From positions 124,001 through 188,000 of the forward strand of contig CAWIEX010000002.1 in NCBI GenBank assembly GCA_963835295.1: a stretch of DNA of 64,000 nucleotides, read 5' to 3'. Positions 53,829-61,594 of the stretch are shown here, piece after piece; position 1 is the first letter of the stretch; each line of letters begins with the position of its first letter. The position numbers and the translations under genes are program-made. The notes below the pieces were generated by a model. It was not told the origin of the DNA. It worked only from the letters and a program-made list of their open reading frames with translations, and ran no database searches. This DNA is from JAOPZW01 sp963835295. Its GTDB lineage: Bacteria; Actinomycetota; Thermoleophilia; Solirubrobacterales; Solirubrobacteraceae.

Positions 53829-53899
53829 TGGTGCGGCGACGCTGTGCGCCGGCGTAGATCGGTCACCTCGCTCGGCCTCGGCTGGCAGGGGCCGGGCGG

Positions 53900-54433
53900 T
53901 TAGGCTGTTGCGAGGCTTGCCCGCACGATCTGCGGGAGTTCGCGCCAGGGCCGGTCCAGGCGCTCGCCATCGACGAAGAAGGTCGGCGTCGCGTGGACTC
54001 CAGCTCTGCGGCCGCCCTCGATGTCGGCGAGGACGCGCTCTCGAAACGTGTGCTCGCGAAGGGCCGCGTCGGTCTCCGCTGGGTCGAGCTCAAGTCGCCC
54101 TGCCACCGAGAGCAGGTCGTCGTGTGAGAACCGCCCGCGCGGTGCGAGGAGCAGCGAATGTGCGTCCCAGAACTGCCCGTGCACGCCAGCCATCTCGGAG
54201 AGCTCCGCTGCGACGTCCGCTCGAGGATGGAGCGCAGGCACGGGGAAGTGGCGCCAGACGAAGCGGAGGCCGTCGAAGCGGTCGAGGAGCGATTGCACCG
54301 GCCGACTGGCTTGGAAGCAGTACGGGCATCCGAAGTCCCCATACTCGACGAGCGTCAGCTTGGGGCTGCTCGAGCCGGTGACGTGATCACGCTCTCCGAC
54401 CGCGGGCAGGGCGCTTGAGGCCGAGGTGTTCAC
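53900..54433 (-). CDS. DsbA-like thioredoxin-fold protein
   Basis: This 177-residue protein from GTG 54433 has ERDHVTGSSSPKLTLVEYGDFGCPYCFQASRPV with a CPYC active site and the cis-Pro region GVHATPTFFVDGERL. It resembles the thioredoxin domain fused to some actinobacterial NhaA antiporters, here alone. No clear signal peptide is seen, so it is likely cytoplasmic or the start is further upstream. It may act as a disulfide reductase or isomerase. Confidence 0.85.
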   Translation of the reverse strand: MNTSASSALPAVGERDHVTGSSSPKLTLVEYGDFGCPYCFQASRPVQSLLDRFDGLRFVWRHFPVPALHPRADVAAELSEMAGVHGQFWDAHSLLLAPRGRFSHDDLLSVAGRLELDPAETDAALREHTFRERVLADIEGGRRAGVHATPTFFVDGERLDRPWRELPQIVRASLATA

Positions 54434-54575
54434 CCGACCAGCGGCCTTTCTGCATCCATCGCGACGACCTCGTCGGCTCGCACGATGGTCGCAAGCACGT
54501 CGTTGAACGCCTCGGTCAAGCTCGCTCGAGCCATCGCTTCCATACAAGCCGGGTTCATAACGGCGCGTCGCACGG

Positions 54576-54824
54576 TCAGGTTTCCGGGTCCTCGTCGTCA
54601 CCCGCGCCGTAGCGGTCGTCGTCGAGGCCCGGGATCTCTTCCGCGCGGAAGCCCGCGGCGTCCCGCCAGATGGGGTCGGTGCCGTGCTGGTCCCCGTGCT
54701 CGGCGTGCCTGATCAGGTCAGCCTCGGCCACGTCGAAGCCCTCCGATTCGCCCTCGCCCGCCTCGATCAGCGGCGCGATCGCGGGGTCGACCTCGTCGTC
54801 GGGGTTCTCGGGCCATCTCGGCAT
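54576..54824 (-). CDS. Small acidic conserved hypothetical protein
   Basis: This 82-residue protein starts MPRWPENPDDEVDPAIAPLI and has EAGEGESEGFDVAEADLIRHAEHGDQHGT, a pattern I recall from short actinobacterial proteins of unknown function. It is very acidic. An AGGAGG site lies just upstream of the ATG and a 9-bp inverted repeat about 20 bp further up. Confidence 0.8.
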   Translation of the reverse strand: MPRWPENPDDEVDPAIAPLIEAGEGESEGFDVAEADLIRHAEHGDQHGTDPIWRDAAGFRAEEIPGLDDDRYGAGDDEDPET

Positions 54825-54844
54825 GTCCTCAGCCTCCTCCCGCC

Positions 54845-54873
54845 ATTCGCTCTTGTCGATCGCGAGAGCGAAT
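54845..54873. promoter_or_regulatory. Perfect 9-bp inverted repeat upstream of the acidic protein gene
   Basis: ATTCGCTCT (54845-54853) and AGAGCGAAT (54865-54873) are exact reverse complements with an 11-bp spacer. The centre lies about 35 bp upstream of the minus-strand ATG at 54824, a typical operator position. No regulator is assigned. Confidence 0.55.
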
Positions 54874-55232
54874 CGGCTCAGAGCAACGGCGTCTGCTGTT
54901 TACGCGTGCACGACGGGGCAACGTCGACGCATACAGGATCGATGGCTCTCGACGTTACGTCCGCGCGCTGCCGACGGCGATACGTTCTGCCGCCGCTGTG
55001 ATCGCGAATGCGACTCGTTGCTCGGAGCGTCTCGAGTCGCTCTCGTTACGGCGGGCGTGGAGTACGACGTCCTCGCCGAGAAGCTGCCCGGGTGCGTGCG
55101 CCCGCCCCCATGGGGAACGATCGCGCGTGGCGATCAGGCGCTCGCGAACCGTTTTCGCCGCTCCCCGTGCTTGACCGTAGGTTCCGCTCCATGTTGAGCA
55201 ACGAACCAGGAACGCATCAGGGGTGCGAGTTG
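54874..55232. other. About 360 bp without a recognisable gene
   Basis: No ORF with plausible motifs is seen. The stretch precedes the catalase remnant and could hold its decayed 5' part or promoter, but no catalase N-terminal motif was found. Confidence 0.4.
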
Positions 55233-55392
55233 CCAGCGGGTGCCCGAGCGCCTCGTGCAGGCCAAGGGCAGCGCCGCGCACGGGTCTTCGAGGCCACCGC
55301 GGACGTCGCGCAGGGGACGAACACGGCGTCCTGTCGAAGGTCGGTGCGTGCACGCCGGTGTTCGTGCGCTTCTCGGCCGTGGCGGGTGTCAA
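55233..55392 (+). pseudogene. Catalase fragment, frameshifted
   Basis: Across frames the sequence gives VPERLVQAKGSAAHG, FEATADVAQGT and TPVFVRFSAVAGV, matching the catalase region xPERVVHARGxGAHGxFE...TPVFVRFSTVAG that contains the catalytic His. At least two frame changes and loss of both flanks show it is dead. IS21-like end repeats begin 9 bp after the fragment, so an insertion probably caused the truncation. Confidence 0.7.
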
Positions 55393-55400
55393 CAGGAGCT

Positions 55401-55560
55401 GAAAGGTGCACCAGGATCAGGAAGCGAAAAGTGCACCGCCTGGGGTGCTCGGTGGAGGGGTTCAGACGGAGGGCCGTAGGCCCGGAGCCTGGACCGCTGG
55501 TGCTGCGCCGGCGGCCCGCTCTTTGAGCCGGTCGCTCTTGCCCTCCCTCAGCCGCCGGTC
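55401..55560 (-). mobile_element. IS21-type end repeats and possible istB tail remnant
   Basis: The 12-mer GAAAGGTGCACC (55401-55412) recurs with one change as GAAAAGTGCACC (55426-55437). Such spaced subterminal repeats with TGCAC are typical of IS21 ends. A minus frame upstream ends EGKSDRLKERAAGAAPA, loosely like the end of an IstB ATPase. No istA or P-loop is present, so this is a scar. Confidence 0.4.
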
Positions 55561-55636
55561 ACGCGAGGACGCCGACGTTCTGCCCCAGCAAGACACAGCA
55601 TCCCGGTGCTGAACATCCGCTCGAAAGGAGCGCATC

Positions 55637-56599
55637 GTGACTAGCCCGAACGGCGTCGGGTCCGACGGGCCTCGGACGAACTCCACCGCGGGGATACAGC
55701 GGCTCCTTTTCGTCTCTGACGCGGCTGTCGCCGACGTCGACGAGCTACCGCCCGTCGTCCGCGCGATCATCGACGCCGCGACCGAGGTCAATGTCCTTAC
55801 GCCGACGCTCCCCGGACGACTGGCCTGGCTCGCCGATGACGTGGATCGATTCCGGCACTACGCCGACGAGCGCCTCGACAAGGTCCTGAGCTACATGCAC
55901 GCGATCGGCGCGGACGCGGGCGGCACGGCTCGCCGTGGAAGCCTCCTCACGGTCATCGCGGACGCAGTCACGGCGTTCGAGCCCGATCACATCCTGATCG
56001 CCCTGCACGTCTCAGAGGACGCCAACTGGCAGGAGCGCCGGCTCATCGAGCACGTCGAGAACCGCTTTCGCCTGCCGGTCACCACATTCGCAGTCGACCC
56101 CGCCGGGCACACTCGCTCCGCCGACGGTCCGCTGCTGCTGTGCTACGAGGGATCCGCGGATGCCAAGCACGCGATCGAGCACGCTGGGAGCGTGCTGGGC
56201 GGTCGCGATGCGCTGGTCGTGACCGTTTGGCAACCGACGCCCGCACTGCGCAGTTCCGCATCCGCCGGCGCGACCGACAGCACGTTCGACTTCGTCGAAG
56301 TCCATCGCGCCGCCGCGGGTCCCGGCGAGCGCGTCGCCCGCGACGGCGTTCGCATCGCGCAACAGGCAGGCCTTCCCGCCAAGCCGGTCGCCGTCGAGGC
56401 CACCGGATCGGTGTGGAAGACGATCATCGAGATCGCCGACCGCCACGACGCCGCCATCATCGTCATGGGATCCCGCGGATTGACCGGTCTGCGGCCGATG
56501 CTTCAGGGGAGCGTCTCGAGCGCGATCGTGCACCACGCCGACCGACCCACGATGATCATCCGGCAGTCCACCCAGCAGACCGGCCGCTCCCCACACTGA
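55637..56599 (+). CDS. Universal stress protein, tandem UspA domains
   Basis: This 320-residue protein starts GTG 55637 after AAAGGAG. The C-terminal Usp domain has the nucleotide motif IIVMGSRGLTGLRPMLQGSVSSAIVHHADRPTMII (G-2x-G-9x-G-S pattern). The N-terminal domain is degenerate (RLLFVSDAAVADVDELPPVV, DHILIALHVSEDANW). Stress-induced adenine-nucleotide binding is the likely role. It is in the same orientation as the downstream permease fragment. Confidence 0.88.
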   Translation: MTSPNGVGSDGPRTNSTAGIQRLLFVSDAAVADVDELPPVVRAIIDAATEVNVLTPTLPGRLAWLADDVDRFRHYADERLDKVLSYMHAIGADAGGTARRGSLLTVIADAVTAFEPDHILIALHVSEDANWQERRLIEHVENRFRLPVTTFAVDPAGHTRSADGPLLLCYEGSADAKHAIEHAGSVLGGRDALVVTVWQPTPALRSSASAGATDSTFDFVEVHRAAAGPGERVARDGVRIAQQAGLPAKPVAVEATGSVWKTIIEIADRHDAAIIVMGSRGLTGLRPMLQGSVSSAIVHHADRPTMIIRQSTQQTGRSPH

Positions 56600-56601
56600 G
56601 C

Positions 56602-57066
56602 ATGTGGGTTCTCAAGACGTGGGATCGCTTGGACGGCCCGCGGTCTGCGGTCGGTCGTCGATCGTGGCGAAGCCGCCGACGATCGCGTCGCATGGTCTTG
56701 CGCAACGACGGTCGCGGCACTCCGCTCGCCACGCTGCTCGCTCAGGCGCCCGATGCGATCAGAGGTGACGGCAGCGCCCCCGCGGTGCTCATGCGCGAGG
56801 CGTATGTGTGGGCCCTGCAGAAGCCGGTGCGCCGGATCTTCTACAACATCGCCGTCACGACCCTGTCAGTGCCCCTCGCCATGATTCTCGGAACCGATTT
56901 GTTGCTCCAGGGGGCGGCTCGTGCTCTCGGCCTCAGCAACGGCTTCTGGCGCCCGGTGCAATCCCTCCACCTCGGCCATCTCGGCTACGGCATGGTCGCC
57001 GTGTCAATCGCCCTCTGGCCGGGCGCCGCAATCGTCTGGAACAAGCGCATCCAACCAAAGGAGTGA
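56602..57066 (+). pseudogene. NiCoT (NixA/HoxN) nickel/cobalt permease C-terminal fragment
   Basis: Residues from about 60 onward (AYVWALQKPVRRIFYNIAVT, TLSVPLAMILGTDLLLQGAA, HLGHLGYGMVAVSIALWPGAAIVWNKRIQ) match the last two or three helices of NiCoT permeases. The metal-binding helix motif HX4DH and five helices are missing, and the first 60 residues are unrelated basic sequence. As 154 residues it cannot be a full transporter. It overlaps no other gene and sits 2 bp after the Usp stop. Confidence 0.65.
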
Positions 57067-57068
57067 AC

Positions 57069-57476
57069 ATGAGCGTCGAAGAGATCCTCGGAACGCATCG
57101 GCGTCCACTCATCGCCGACGTCGCCACACTCGCGGCGTGCATCGACGAGTGCGCCGCGTGCGCCGCGACATGCACGATCTGCGCCGACGCGTGCCTCGCT
57201 GAGCCCGATATTGAAGCGCTGGCTCGCTGCATCCGGCTCTGCCTCGACTGCGCCGACGCGTGCGTTGACGCCGGGCGCATCCTCAGCCGCCAGACCGACC
57301 CTGACGCGGACACGCAGCTCACGGCGCTCAAGGCATGCCTGGCCGCGTGTCGCGCCTGCGCCGCGGAGTGCGAGCGTCACGCGCATCACCATGAGCACTG
57401 CCGTCTGTCCGCCGAGGAGTGCCGCCGTTGCGAGCGCGCCTGCGATGAGCTGCTCGCGGCGCTTGGCGGCGCGTGA
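57069..57476 (+). CDS. Csp-type four-helix copper storage protein (DUF326)
   Basis: This 135-residue protein has 18 Cys in helical CxxxC/CxxC spacing (ACIDECAACAATCTICADAC, CIRLCLDCADACVDAG, CLAACRACAAECERHAHHHEHC, CRRCERACDEL). That is the layout of Csp3-like cytosolic proteins that bind many Cu(I) ions within a four-helix bundle. No signal peptide is present, so it is cytosolic. The start is 2 bp after the permease fragment. Confidence 0.9.
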   Translation: MSVEEILGTHRRPLIADVATLAACIDECAACAATCTICADACLAEPDIEALARCIRLCLDCADACVDAGRILSRQTDPDADTQLTALKACLAACRACAAECERHAHHHEHCRLSAEECRRCERACDELLAALGGA

Positions 57477-57910
57477 CGGTCAACCTGACACGTCACGGAT
57501 ATGTGCCGACCGGCGCGTTCCAGCGCTGAGGACCGGGCGCCCGAGACTCGGGGCTCCCTGGGTCCCCGCTAGGGCCTCGCGGACGCGATCCTGCGCTGCC
57601 TACAGCACCGTTCTCGCATGAACACATCGCAGTCCCGCGTGGTCCGCGAGGCCCTGATGGCGTCGCGCGTGCGGTGGTGCGGGAGCTCGTTGACCGTCGG
57701 CCCGCAGACGAACCGCCCTACCCGGCCTGACGGATCCGTGGGAACGAACGTCTGGCTTCGCGCGCGTGCGCCTGTTGTAGAGCTCGAGGGGGGTCATCTC
57801 GCGCCCGCTCTATCACTCCGTCGTACGGTGCCACCGGTCCAGGGCGACCGCGTATCGGTTGATCACGAGCTCCGATTGCCGGTCGACCGATGCGCGGCCA
57901 TGCTCAGCCC
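57477..57910. other. 434-bp gap that holds only a CysRS remnant
   Basis: No intact gene is seen. The minus strand from 57797 to about 57605 carries a decayed cysteinyl-tRNA synthetase N-terminus, listed separately. No promoter for the downstream oxidoreductase could be fixed. Confidence 0.5.
57605..57797 (-). pseudogene. Remnant of cysteinyl-tRNA synthetase-like N-terminus
   Basis: The minus frame begins MTPLELYNRRTRAK, then after a +1 shift reads QTFVPTDPSGRVGRFVCGPT and VNELPHHRTRDAIRA. This parallels the CysRS start (LRLYNT...FVCGPTVYxxxHIGHAR), with zinc-ligand Cys in VCGPTV and HIGH changed to HHRT. The frameshift, changed motif and early end mark it as dead. Confidence 0.6.
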
Positions 57911-58513
57911 ATGTCGCCAATCTCACGAGGCTTTCGGGGCCGCCGGGTGGACGTCGATTCCGCGCGCGTGCCGCCGGGTCAGTACGTCACCCGCGACTTT
58001 CCGGTGCTGTCCGCCGGACCGACGCCGCACACGCCGCTCGATGAGTGGAGCTTCACGATCAAGGGCGCCGTCGACGATGCGGTGTCGTGGCCGTGGGAGG
58101 AGTTCATCGCGCTGCCGCGGGAAACGGTCACCGCCGACATCCACTGCGTCACCAAGTGGTCCAAGCTCGACACCACCTGGACCGGGGTTTCGGTCGACAC
58201 CCTGCTCGAAGGCGTCCACACCGATGCCGGCTACGTCACCGCCTGGTGCGACGGCGGCTATACGACCAACCTCCCGCTCGAGGACCTGACCGGCGGCCGG
58301 GCGTGGATCGCTTACGAGTACGGGGGCGAGCCGCTCGAGCCCGAGCACGGCGGCCCGGCCCGGCTGCTCGTCCCGCATCTGTACTTCTGGAAGAGCGCGA
58401 AGTGGGTCCGCGGGCTCGAGCTGCGCGACCACGACGAGCCCGGCTTCTGGGAGATCTACGGCTACCACAACTACGGCGATCCCTGGAAAGAGCAGCGCTA
58501 CCAGGGGGACTGA
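57911..58513 (+). CDS. Sulfite-oxidase-like molybdopterin oxidoreductase
   Basis: This 200-residue protein has RVPPGQYVTRDFPVLSAGPTPHTPLDEWSF, the Mo-ligand Cys in TADIHCVTKWSKLDTTWTGV and a late WVRGLELRDHDEPGFWEIYGYHNYGDPW. That is a stand-alone Mo-cofactor domain of the sulfite oxidase fold, similar to YedY/MsrP-type proteins. No signal peptide is evident. The next two genes supply a flavin reductase and a zinc-ribbon protein, a trio I recall from other actinobacteria. Confidence 0.9.
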   Translation: MSPISRGFRGRRVDVDSARVPPGQYVTRDFPVLSAGPTPHTPLDEWSFTIKGAVDDAVSWPWEEFIALPRETVTADIHCVTKWSKLDTTWTGVSVDTLLEGVHTDAGYVTAWCDGGYTTNLPLEDLTGGRAWIAYEYGGEPLEPEHGGPARLLVPHLYFWKSAKWVRGLELRDHDEPGFWEIYGYHNYGDPWKEQRYQGD

Positions 58514-58515
58514 TC

Positions 58516-59253
58516 GTGGCGCCGGCACGAATCGCCTGGCGGCTCGCCGCCGTCAACGACGTGATCGTCGAGACGCCCAGCACGAAGACGCTGGTCCTCG
58601 ATGCGCCCGGCTGGCCCGGACACCTCGCCGGCCAGCACGTCGACGTCCGCCTCACCGCCGCGGACGGCTTCCAGGCACAGCGCTCCTACTCGATCGCCTC
58701 GGCACCCGAGGACGCATCGCTCGCGCTGACGGTCGAACGACTCGAGGACGGCGAGGTCTCGCCGTACCTGACCGACGAGCTCCGTCCCGGTGATGATCTG
58801 GAGCTGCGCGGCCCGATCGGCGGGTACTTCGTCTGGCGCAGCGAGGACGGCGGTCCACTCCTGCTCGTCGCCGGCGGATCCGGCCTCGTGCCGCTGATGG
58901 CGATGCTGCGCCACCGTGCGGCGCAGTCGAGCACCGTAGACACGCGGCTGCTGCTGTCCGCGCGGTCGAGCGACGACGCCCTTTACCGCGACGAGCTGGC
59001 ACGGCTCGCCGCCGGCGACGGGCTCGCCGTGCATCAGACGTTCACGCGCGAGCCGCCCGCCGGCTGGTCGGGCTTCGCGCGCAGGGTCGACGCGGACATG
59101 CTGAGCCATGTCGGCCCGCCACCGTCCCAACGGCCACGGATCTTCATTTGCGGGCCGACCGTCTTCGTCGAGCGAGCGGCCGAGCTGCTCGTCGGGTTGG
59201 GCCACGACACCGCCGCGATCCACGCCGAGCGATTCGGTCCCACGGGAGGATGA
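58516..59253 (+). CDS. FAD/NAD(P)-binding ferredoxin reductase-like protein
   Basis: This 245-residue protein from GTG 58516 has the FAD motif RSYSIAS, GPIGGYF, the NAD motif LLVAGGSGLVPLMAMLRH and IFICGPTVFVERAAELL. It has no iron-sulfur domain. It starts 2 bp after the Mo-enzyme stop and probably passes electrons from NAD(P)H to it. Confidence 0.9.
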   Translation: MAPARIAWRLAAVNDVIVETPSTKTLVLDAPGWPGHLAGQHVDVRLTAADGFQAQRSYSIASAPEDASLALTVERLEDGEVSPYLTDELRPGDDLELRGPIGGYFVWRSEDGGPLLLVAGGSGLVPLMAMLRHRAAQSSTVDTRLLLSARSSDDALYRDELARLAAGDGLAVHQTFTREPPAGWSGFARRVDADMLSHVGPPPSQRPRIFICGPTVFVERAAELLVGLGHDTAAIHAERFGPTGG

Positions 59254-59254
59254 G

Positions 59255-59521
59255 ATGAGCGAAGACGCGCGATGGCTGGACGGCAACGCGCTGGGCGGTC
59301 TGCTTCAAGAGCTGTTCGGCGCGGAGATGACCGCCGCGCCGCACACGTGCCAGTCGTGCGGCGCGGAACGCGCCGTCGCCGCGCACCGCGTGTACCTCGG
59401 CGCGGGAACGGTCCTTCGGTGCCCGGTCTGCGGGCAGATCGCGTTCGTCGCGGCAGCGCTGCCAGACCGCTATGTGGTGCACCTCACCGGGACGTGGCGG
59501 ATGGAGATGCCGCGCTCCTAG
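59255..59521 (+). CDS. DUF6510-like zinc-ribbon protein
   Basis: This 88-residue protein begins DARWLDGNALGGLLQELFGAEMT. It carries two CxxC pairs, CQSCGAE and CPVCGQ, likely one zinc site, and ends HLTGTWRMEMPR. It follows the flavin reductase gene by 1 bp. The conserved position after the Mo-enzyme and reductase suggests an accessory role. Confidence 0.85.
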   Translation: MSEDARWLDGNALGGLLQELFGAEMTAAPHTCQSCGAERAVAAHRVYLGAGTVLRCPVCGQIAFVAAALPDRYVVHLTGTWRMEMPRS

Positions 59522-59545
59522 CTCGACCCACAAAGGAGAACGACA

Positions 59546-60043
59546 ATGGCGTCATCTGCAACCTCGAGTCATCTGCCGGCGCTGGCCGAGCCGCACGAAC
59601 GGCAGGCGATCGCTCACGAGCTCCAATCCACGATGCAGGAGCTCGTCGACCTGTCGCTGATCGGCAAGCAGCTGCACTGGGCCGTGGTCGGACACGCCTT
59701 CCGGCCAGTGCACGAACACCTCGACGAGCTCGTCGCGTCCTGGCGCGATCTCGCCGACGTGGTCGCCGAGCGCGCGGTCGCCCTCGGGTACGTGCCGGAC
59801 GGGCAAGCTCGGGCCGTCGCGGCCGGATCACCGTTGTCGCCGGTGGCGGCCGAGGCGACCGAGAGCCACGCCGTGGTAAGGGCCATCGCCGACCGGATCG
59901 CGCAGGTCAGCGAGACCGCGCGCGAGCGGATGGACCGAACCGCCGAGCGCGACGCGGTCTCGCAGGACGTGCTGATCGAGGTCGTGCGCACGCTCGAGCA
60001 CCAGCAGTGGATGCTGCGCGTGCAGCTCAGCGATCGCGCCTGA
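59546..60043 (+). CDS. Dps-family ferritin-like protein
   Basis: This 165-residue protein has the Dps pattern: QSTMQELVDLSLIGKQLHWAVVGHAFRPVHEHLDELVASWRDLADVVAERAVALG. The ferroxidase His and acidic ligands are recognisable (KQLHW, HEHLDEL, ADVVAERA). It would oxidise iron with peroxide and may protect DNA. An AAAGGAG site precedes the ATG. Confidence 0.9.
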   Translation: MASSATSSHLPALAEPHERQAIAHELQSTMQELVDLSLIGKQLHWAVVGHAFRPVHEHLDELVASWRDLADVVAERAVALGYVPDGQARAVAAGSPLSPVAAEATESHAVVRAIADRIAQVSETARERMDRTAERDAVSQDVLIEVVRTLEHQQWMLRVQLSDRA

Positions 60044-60093
60044 GGCTTGAGCCATCCAGCTTCATCGCGACCACGGCTCGGACGCCCAGCGCG

Positions 60094-60204
60094 TTAGACC
60101 GGGATGCCGACCAGGATCAACACCGTGCCGCGCTGCACGGCCTCGGCGCCCGTCGCGCCCGCGATCCACACCGAGAACCCCATGGCGAGGGCGATCGCAG
60201 CGAT
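60094..60204 (-). pseudogene. Amino-acid (APC) permease C-terminal remnant
   Basis: The minus frame reads GIAAIALAMGFSVWIAGATG then AEAVQRGTVLILVGIPV and a stop, the last membrane helices of an APC-type permease. Only about 37 codons remain; upstream sequence is replaced by the tandem repeat. It is a scar. Confidence 0.5.
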
Positions 60205-60205
60205 C

Positions 60206-60251
60206 CCCCCACGTGGGCACTCGCAGGACCCCCACGTGGGCACTCGCAGGA
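60206..60251. repeat. Two tandem 23-bp units, each with CCCACGTGGG
   Basis: A 23-bp unit is repeated exactly (60206-60228 and 60229-60251). Each copy holds the palindrome CCCACGTGGG (60208-60217, 60231-60240), 23 bp apart, followed by CACTCGCAGGA. The spacing is near two helical turns and the site is about 120 bp upstream of the AhpD-like gene, so it may bind a regulator. Confidence 0.7.
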
Positions 60252-60368
60252 CGACCCCGAGCGGGCGCCGTGGTGCTCTGTGCTTACTCGACGGTGAAGC
60301 GACAGGAGGTCGCGAGCGGGACGATCGACAACGGCGATGCGGAACGATAGGCATTGAAAGGATGCAAG

Positions 60369-60851
60369 ATGGCTGATGATGTTCAGGTCGCGAACCGCCG
60401 GCTCGACGCGAGCGGGAACGAGGCGCTGATCGCCATGGCCCGGATGGGCGCGGATGCGTTCGGGTACAAGGCGGACCTGCGGATCGACCGCGGCCTCGCC
60501 CAGCTCCTGCGCCTGCGGGTGTCGCAGCTCAACAACTGCACCTACTGCCTCAACTTGCACTATGAGGCGGCGCGCGAGGCGGGCATCCCCCGGGCCAAGA
60601 TCGACACTCTGACCGCGTGGTGGGAGACCGAGCTTCACTCCGAGGCCGAGCGCGCGGCGCTCCGCTACGCCGAGGCGCTCACCCGCGTCGCCGACACCGA
60701 TCGAGATGCGGCGTTCCAGCGCTTCCACGACGCGCTCGTCGAGCACTTCGGCCCGGAGGAGATGCTCGAGATCGTCGGCGTCGTCGTCAACATGAACGTC
60801 TGGACCCGGATCAAGCTTGCCGAGGGCGCGATGCCGGGCCGGGCGGATTGA
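60369..60851 (+). CDS. AhpD-like carboxymuconolactone decarboxylase family protein
   Basis: This 160-residue protein has the peroxidase-type motif LRVSQLNNCTYCLNLHYEAAREAG (CxxC plus His), ETELHSEAERAALRYAEALTRV and a late IVGVVVNMNVWTRIKLAEG. It matches the AhpD-like alkylhydroperoxidase group. ATG 60369 is preferred over TTG 60354. It probably reduces peroxides, in keeping with the Dps and MsrA genes nearby. Confidence 0.9.
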   Translation: MADDVQVANRRLDASGNEALIAMARMGADAFGYKADLRIDRGLAQLLRLRVSQLNNCTYCLNLHYEAAREAGIPRAKIDTLTAWWETELHSEAERAALRYAEALTRVADTDRDAAFQRFHDALVEHFGPEEMLEIVGVVVNMNVWTRIKLAEGAMPGRAD

Positions 60852-61108
60852 GCAGCTTCCGCAGCCTCCGACGTCGATCTGGTGGGCGAGGGGGCTCGAG
60901 TCCACGAGCGTCTCCCGCGACCATCCGGTCGGCCGCGACCATCCGGTCGGCCAGCTGCGACTCCTTCGACACCGGGATGAGCCGGTCTTGCCGAAGCATC
61001 AGAACACTTCGTGGCCCAGCAGCCGCTTACGACGGACGACGATTGGCCAGAGCTCAGTTGCGATCGGCGGAGCCGCGTGTTCCAGGCGGCCGCGGCCCGG
61101 CTGGCTAG
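60852..61108. other. Gap with an 18-bp tandem duplication
   Basis: No gene is recognised between the AhpD-like gene and the IS1380-like element. An 18-bp unit containing ACCATCCGGTCGGC is repeated twice at 60916-60933 and 60934-60951. Confidence 0.45.
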
Positions 61109-61218
61109 CCTCGAAGCGCCGATAGCGGGCTGACGTCGGGTCGCGGGAACGTCCTCCCGGGCCGTGAGAATCGGGATTGCTGAAGATCTCGACCTCGACC
61201 CAGGAGGACACCCAGTTG

Positions 61219-61594
61219 GTGAAGCAGCGGTTCGTCTCGAAACGGTAGAAGTGACGGCGGACGGAGAGGGGCTGGTGTCGCACGCCGGCGTGGCGCTGGT
61301 GGTCGAGCTGGCCGACAGGGTCGGGCTGACCGCGGCGCTGTCGGAGGCGTTGCCGGGTCGCGGGAGCGTCGGTCGGCGCACGACCCCGGGCGGGTGCTGC
61401 GGGATGTGGCGGTGATGCTCGCCGACGGCGGCGATTGCGTGACCGACATCGACGCGTATCGGGGTCAGGAGCGGCTGTTCGGCGCGCGGGCGTCGGAGAC
61501 CACGACGCACCGGGTGCTGAAGTCGATCGACGAGCAGCTGCTCGCTCGGCTGCGTGGCGCCAGGGCTGCCGCTCAGGCGCGGGTGTGGGACGCG
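61219..61594 (+). pseudogene. IS1380-like transposase, N-terminal fragment, frameshifted
   Basis: From GTG 61219 after AGGAGG the frames give VKQRFVSK, then VEVTADGEGLVSHAGVALVV and ELADRVGLTAALSEALP, then LRDVAVMLADGGDCVTDIDAYRGQERLFG. Shifts occur at an A run near 61240 and at a G lost near 61353 relative to the minus-strand copy. It ends at the junction to antisense sequence near 61594. Confidence 0.7.
61299..61594 (+). repeat. Inverted-repeat arm 1 of the IS1380-like element
   Basis: This arm is nearly identical to the reverse complement of 62279-62574; visible differences are one missing G and one A/G change. Arms of 296 bp separated by about 684 bp could form a large cruciform or RNA hairpin. 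Confidence 0.8.

Larger units (their letters stand above)
60044..60368. other. 325-bp gap with permease remnant and tandem repeat
   Basis: This gap contains the APC-permease remnant (60094-60204) and the 23-bp tandem repeat (60206-60251), described separately. No intact gene is present. The AhpD-like promoter should lie here. Confidence 0.5.

Noticed and set aside
60206..60951. Possible CRISPR array from the short repeats at 60.2 and 60.9 kb
   Set aside because: Each is a two-unit tandem duplication without spacers, and no cas gene is nearby. No CRISPR array was seen elsewhere in the window.
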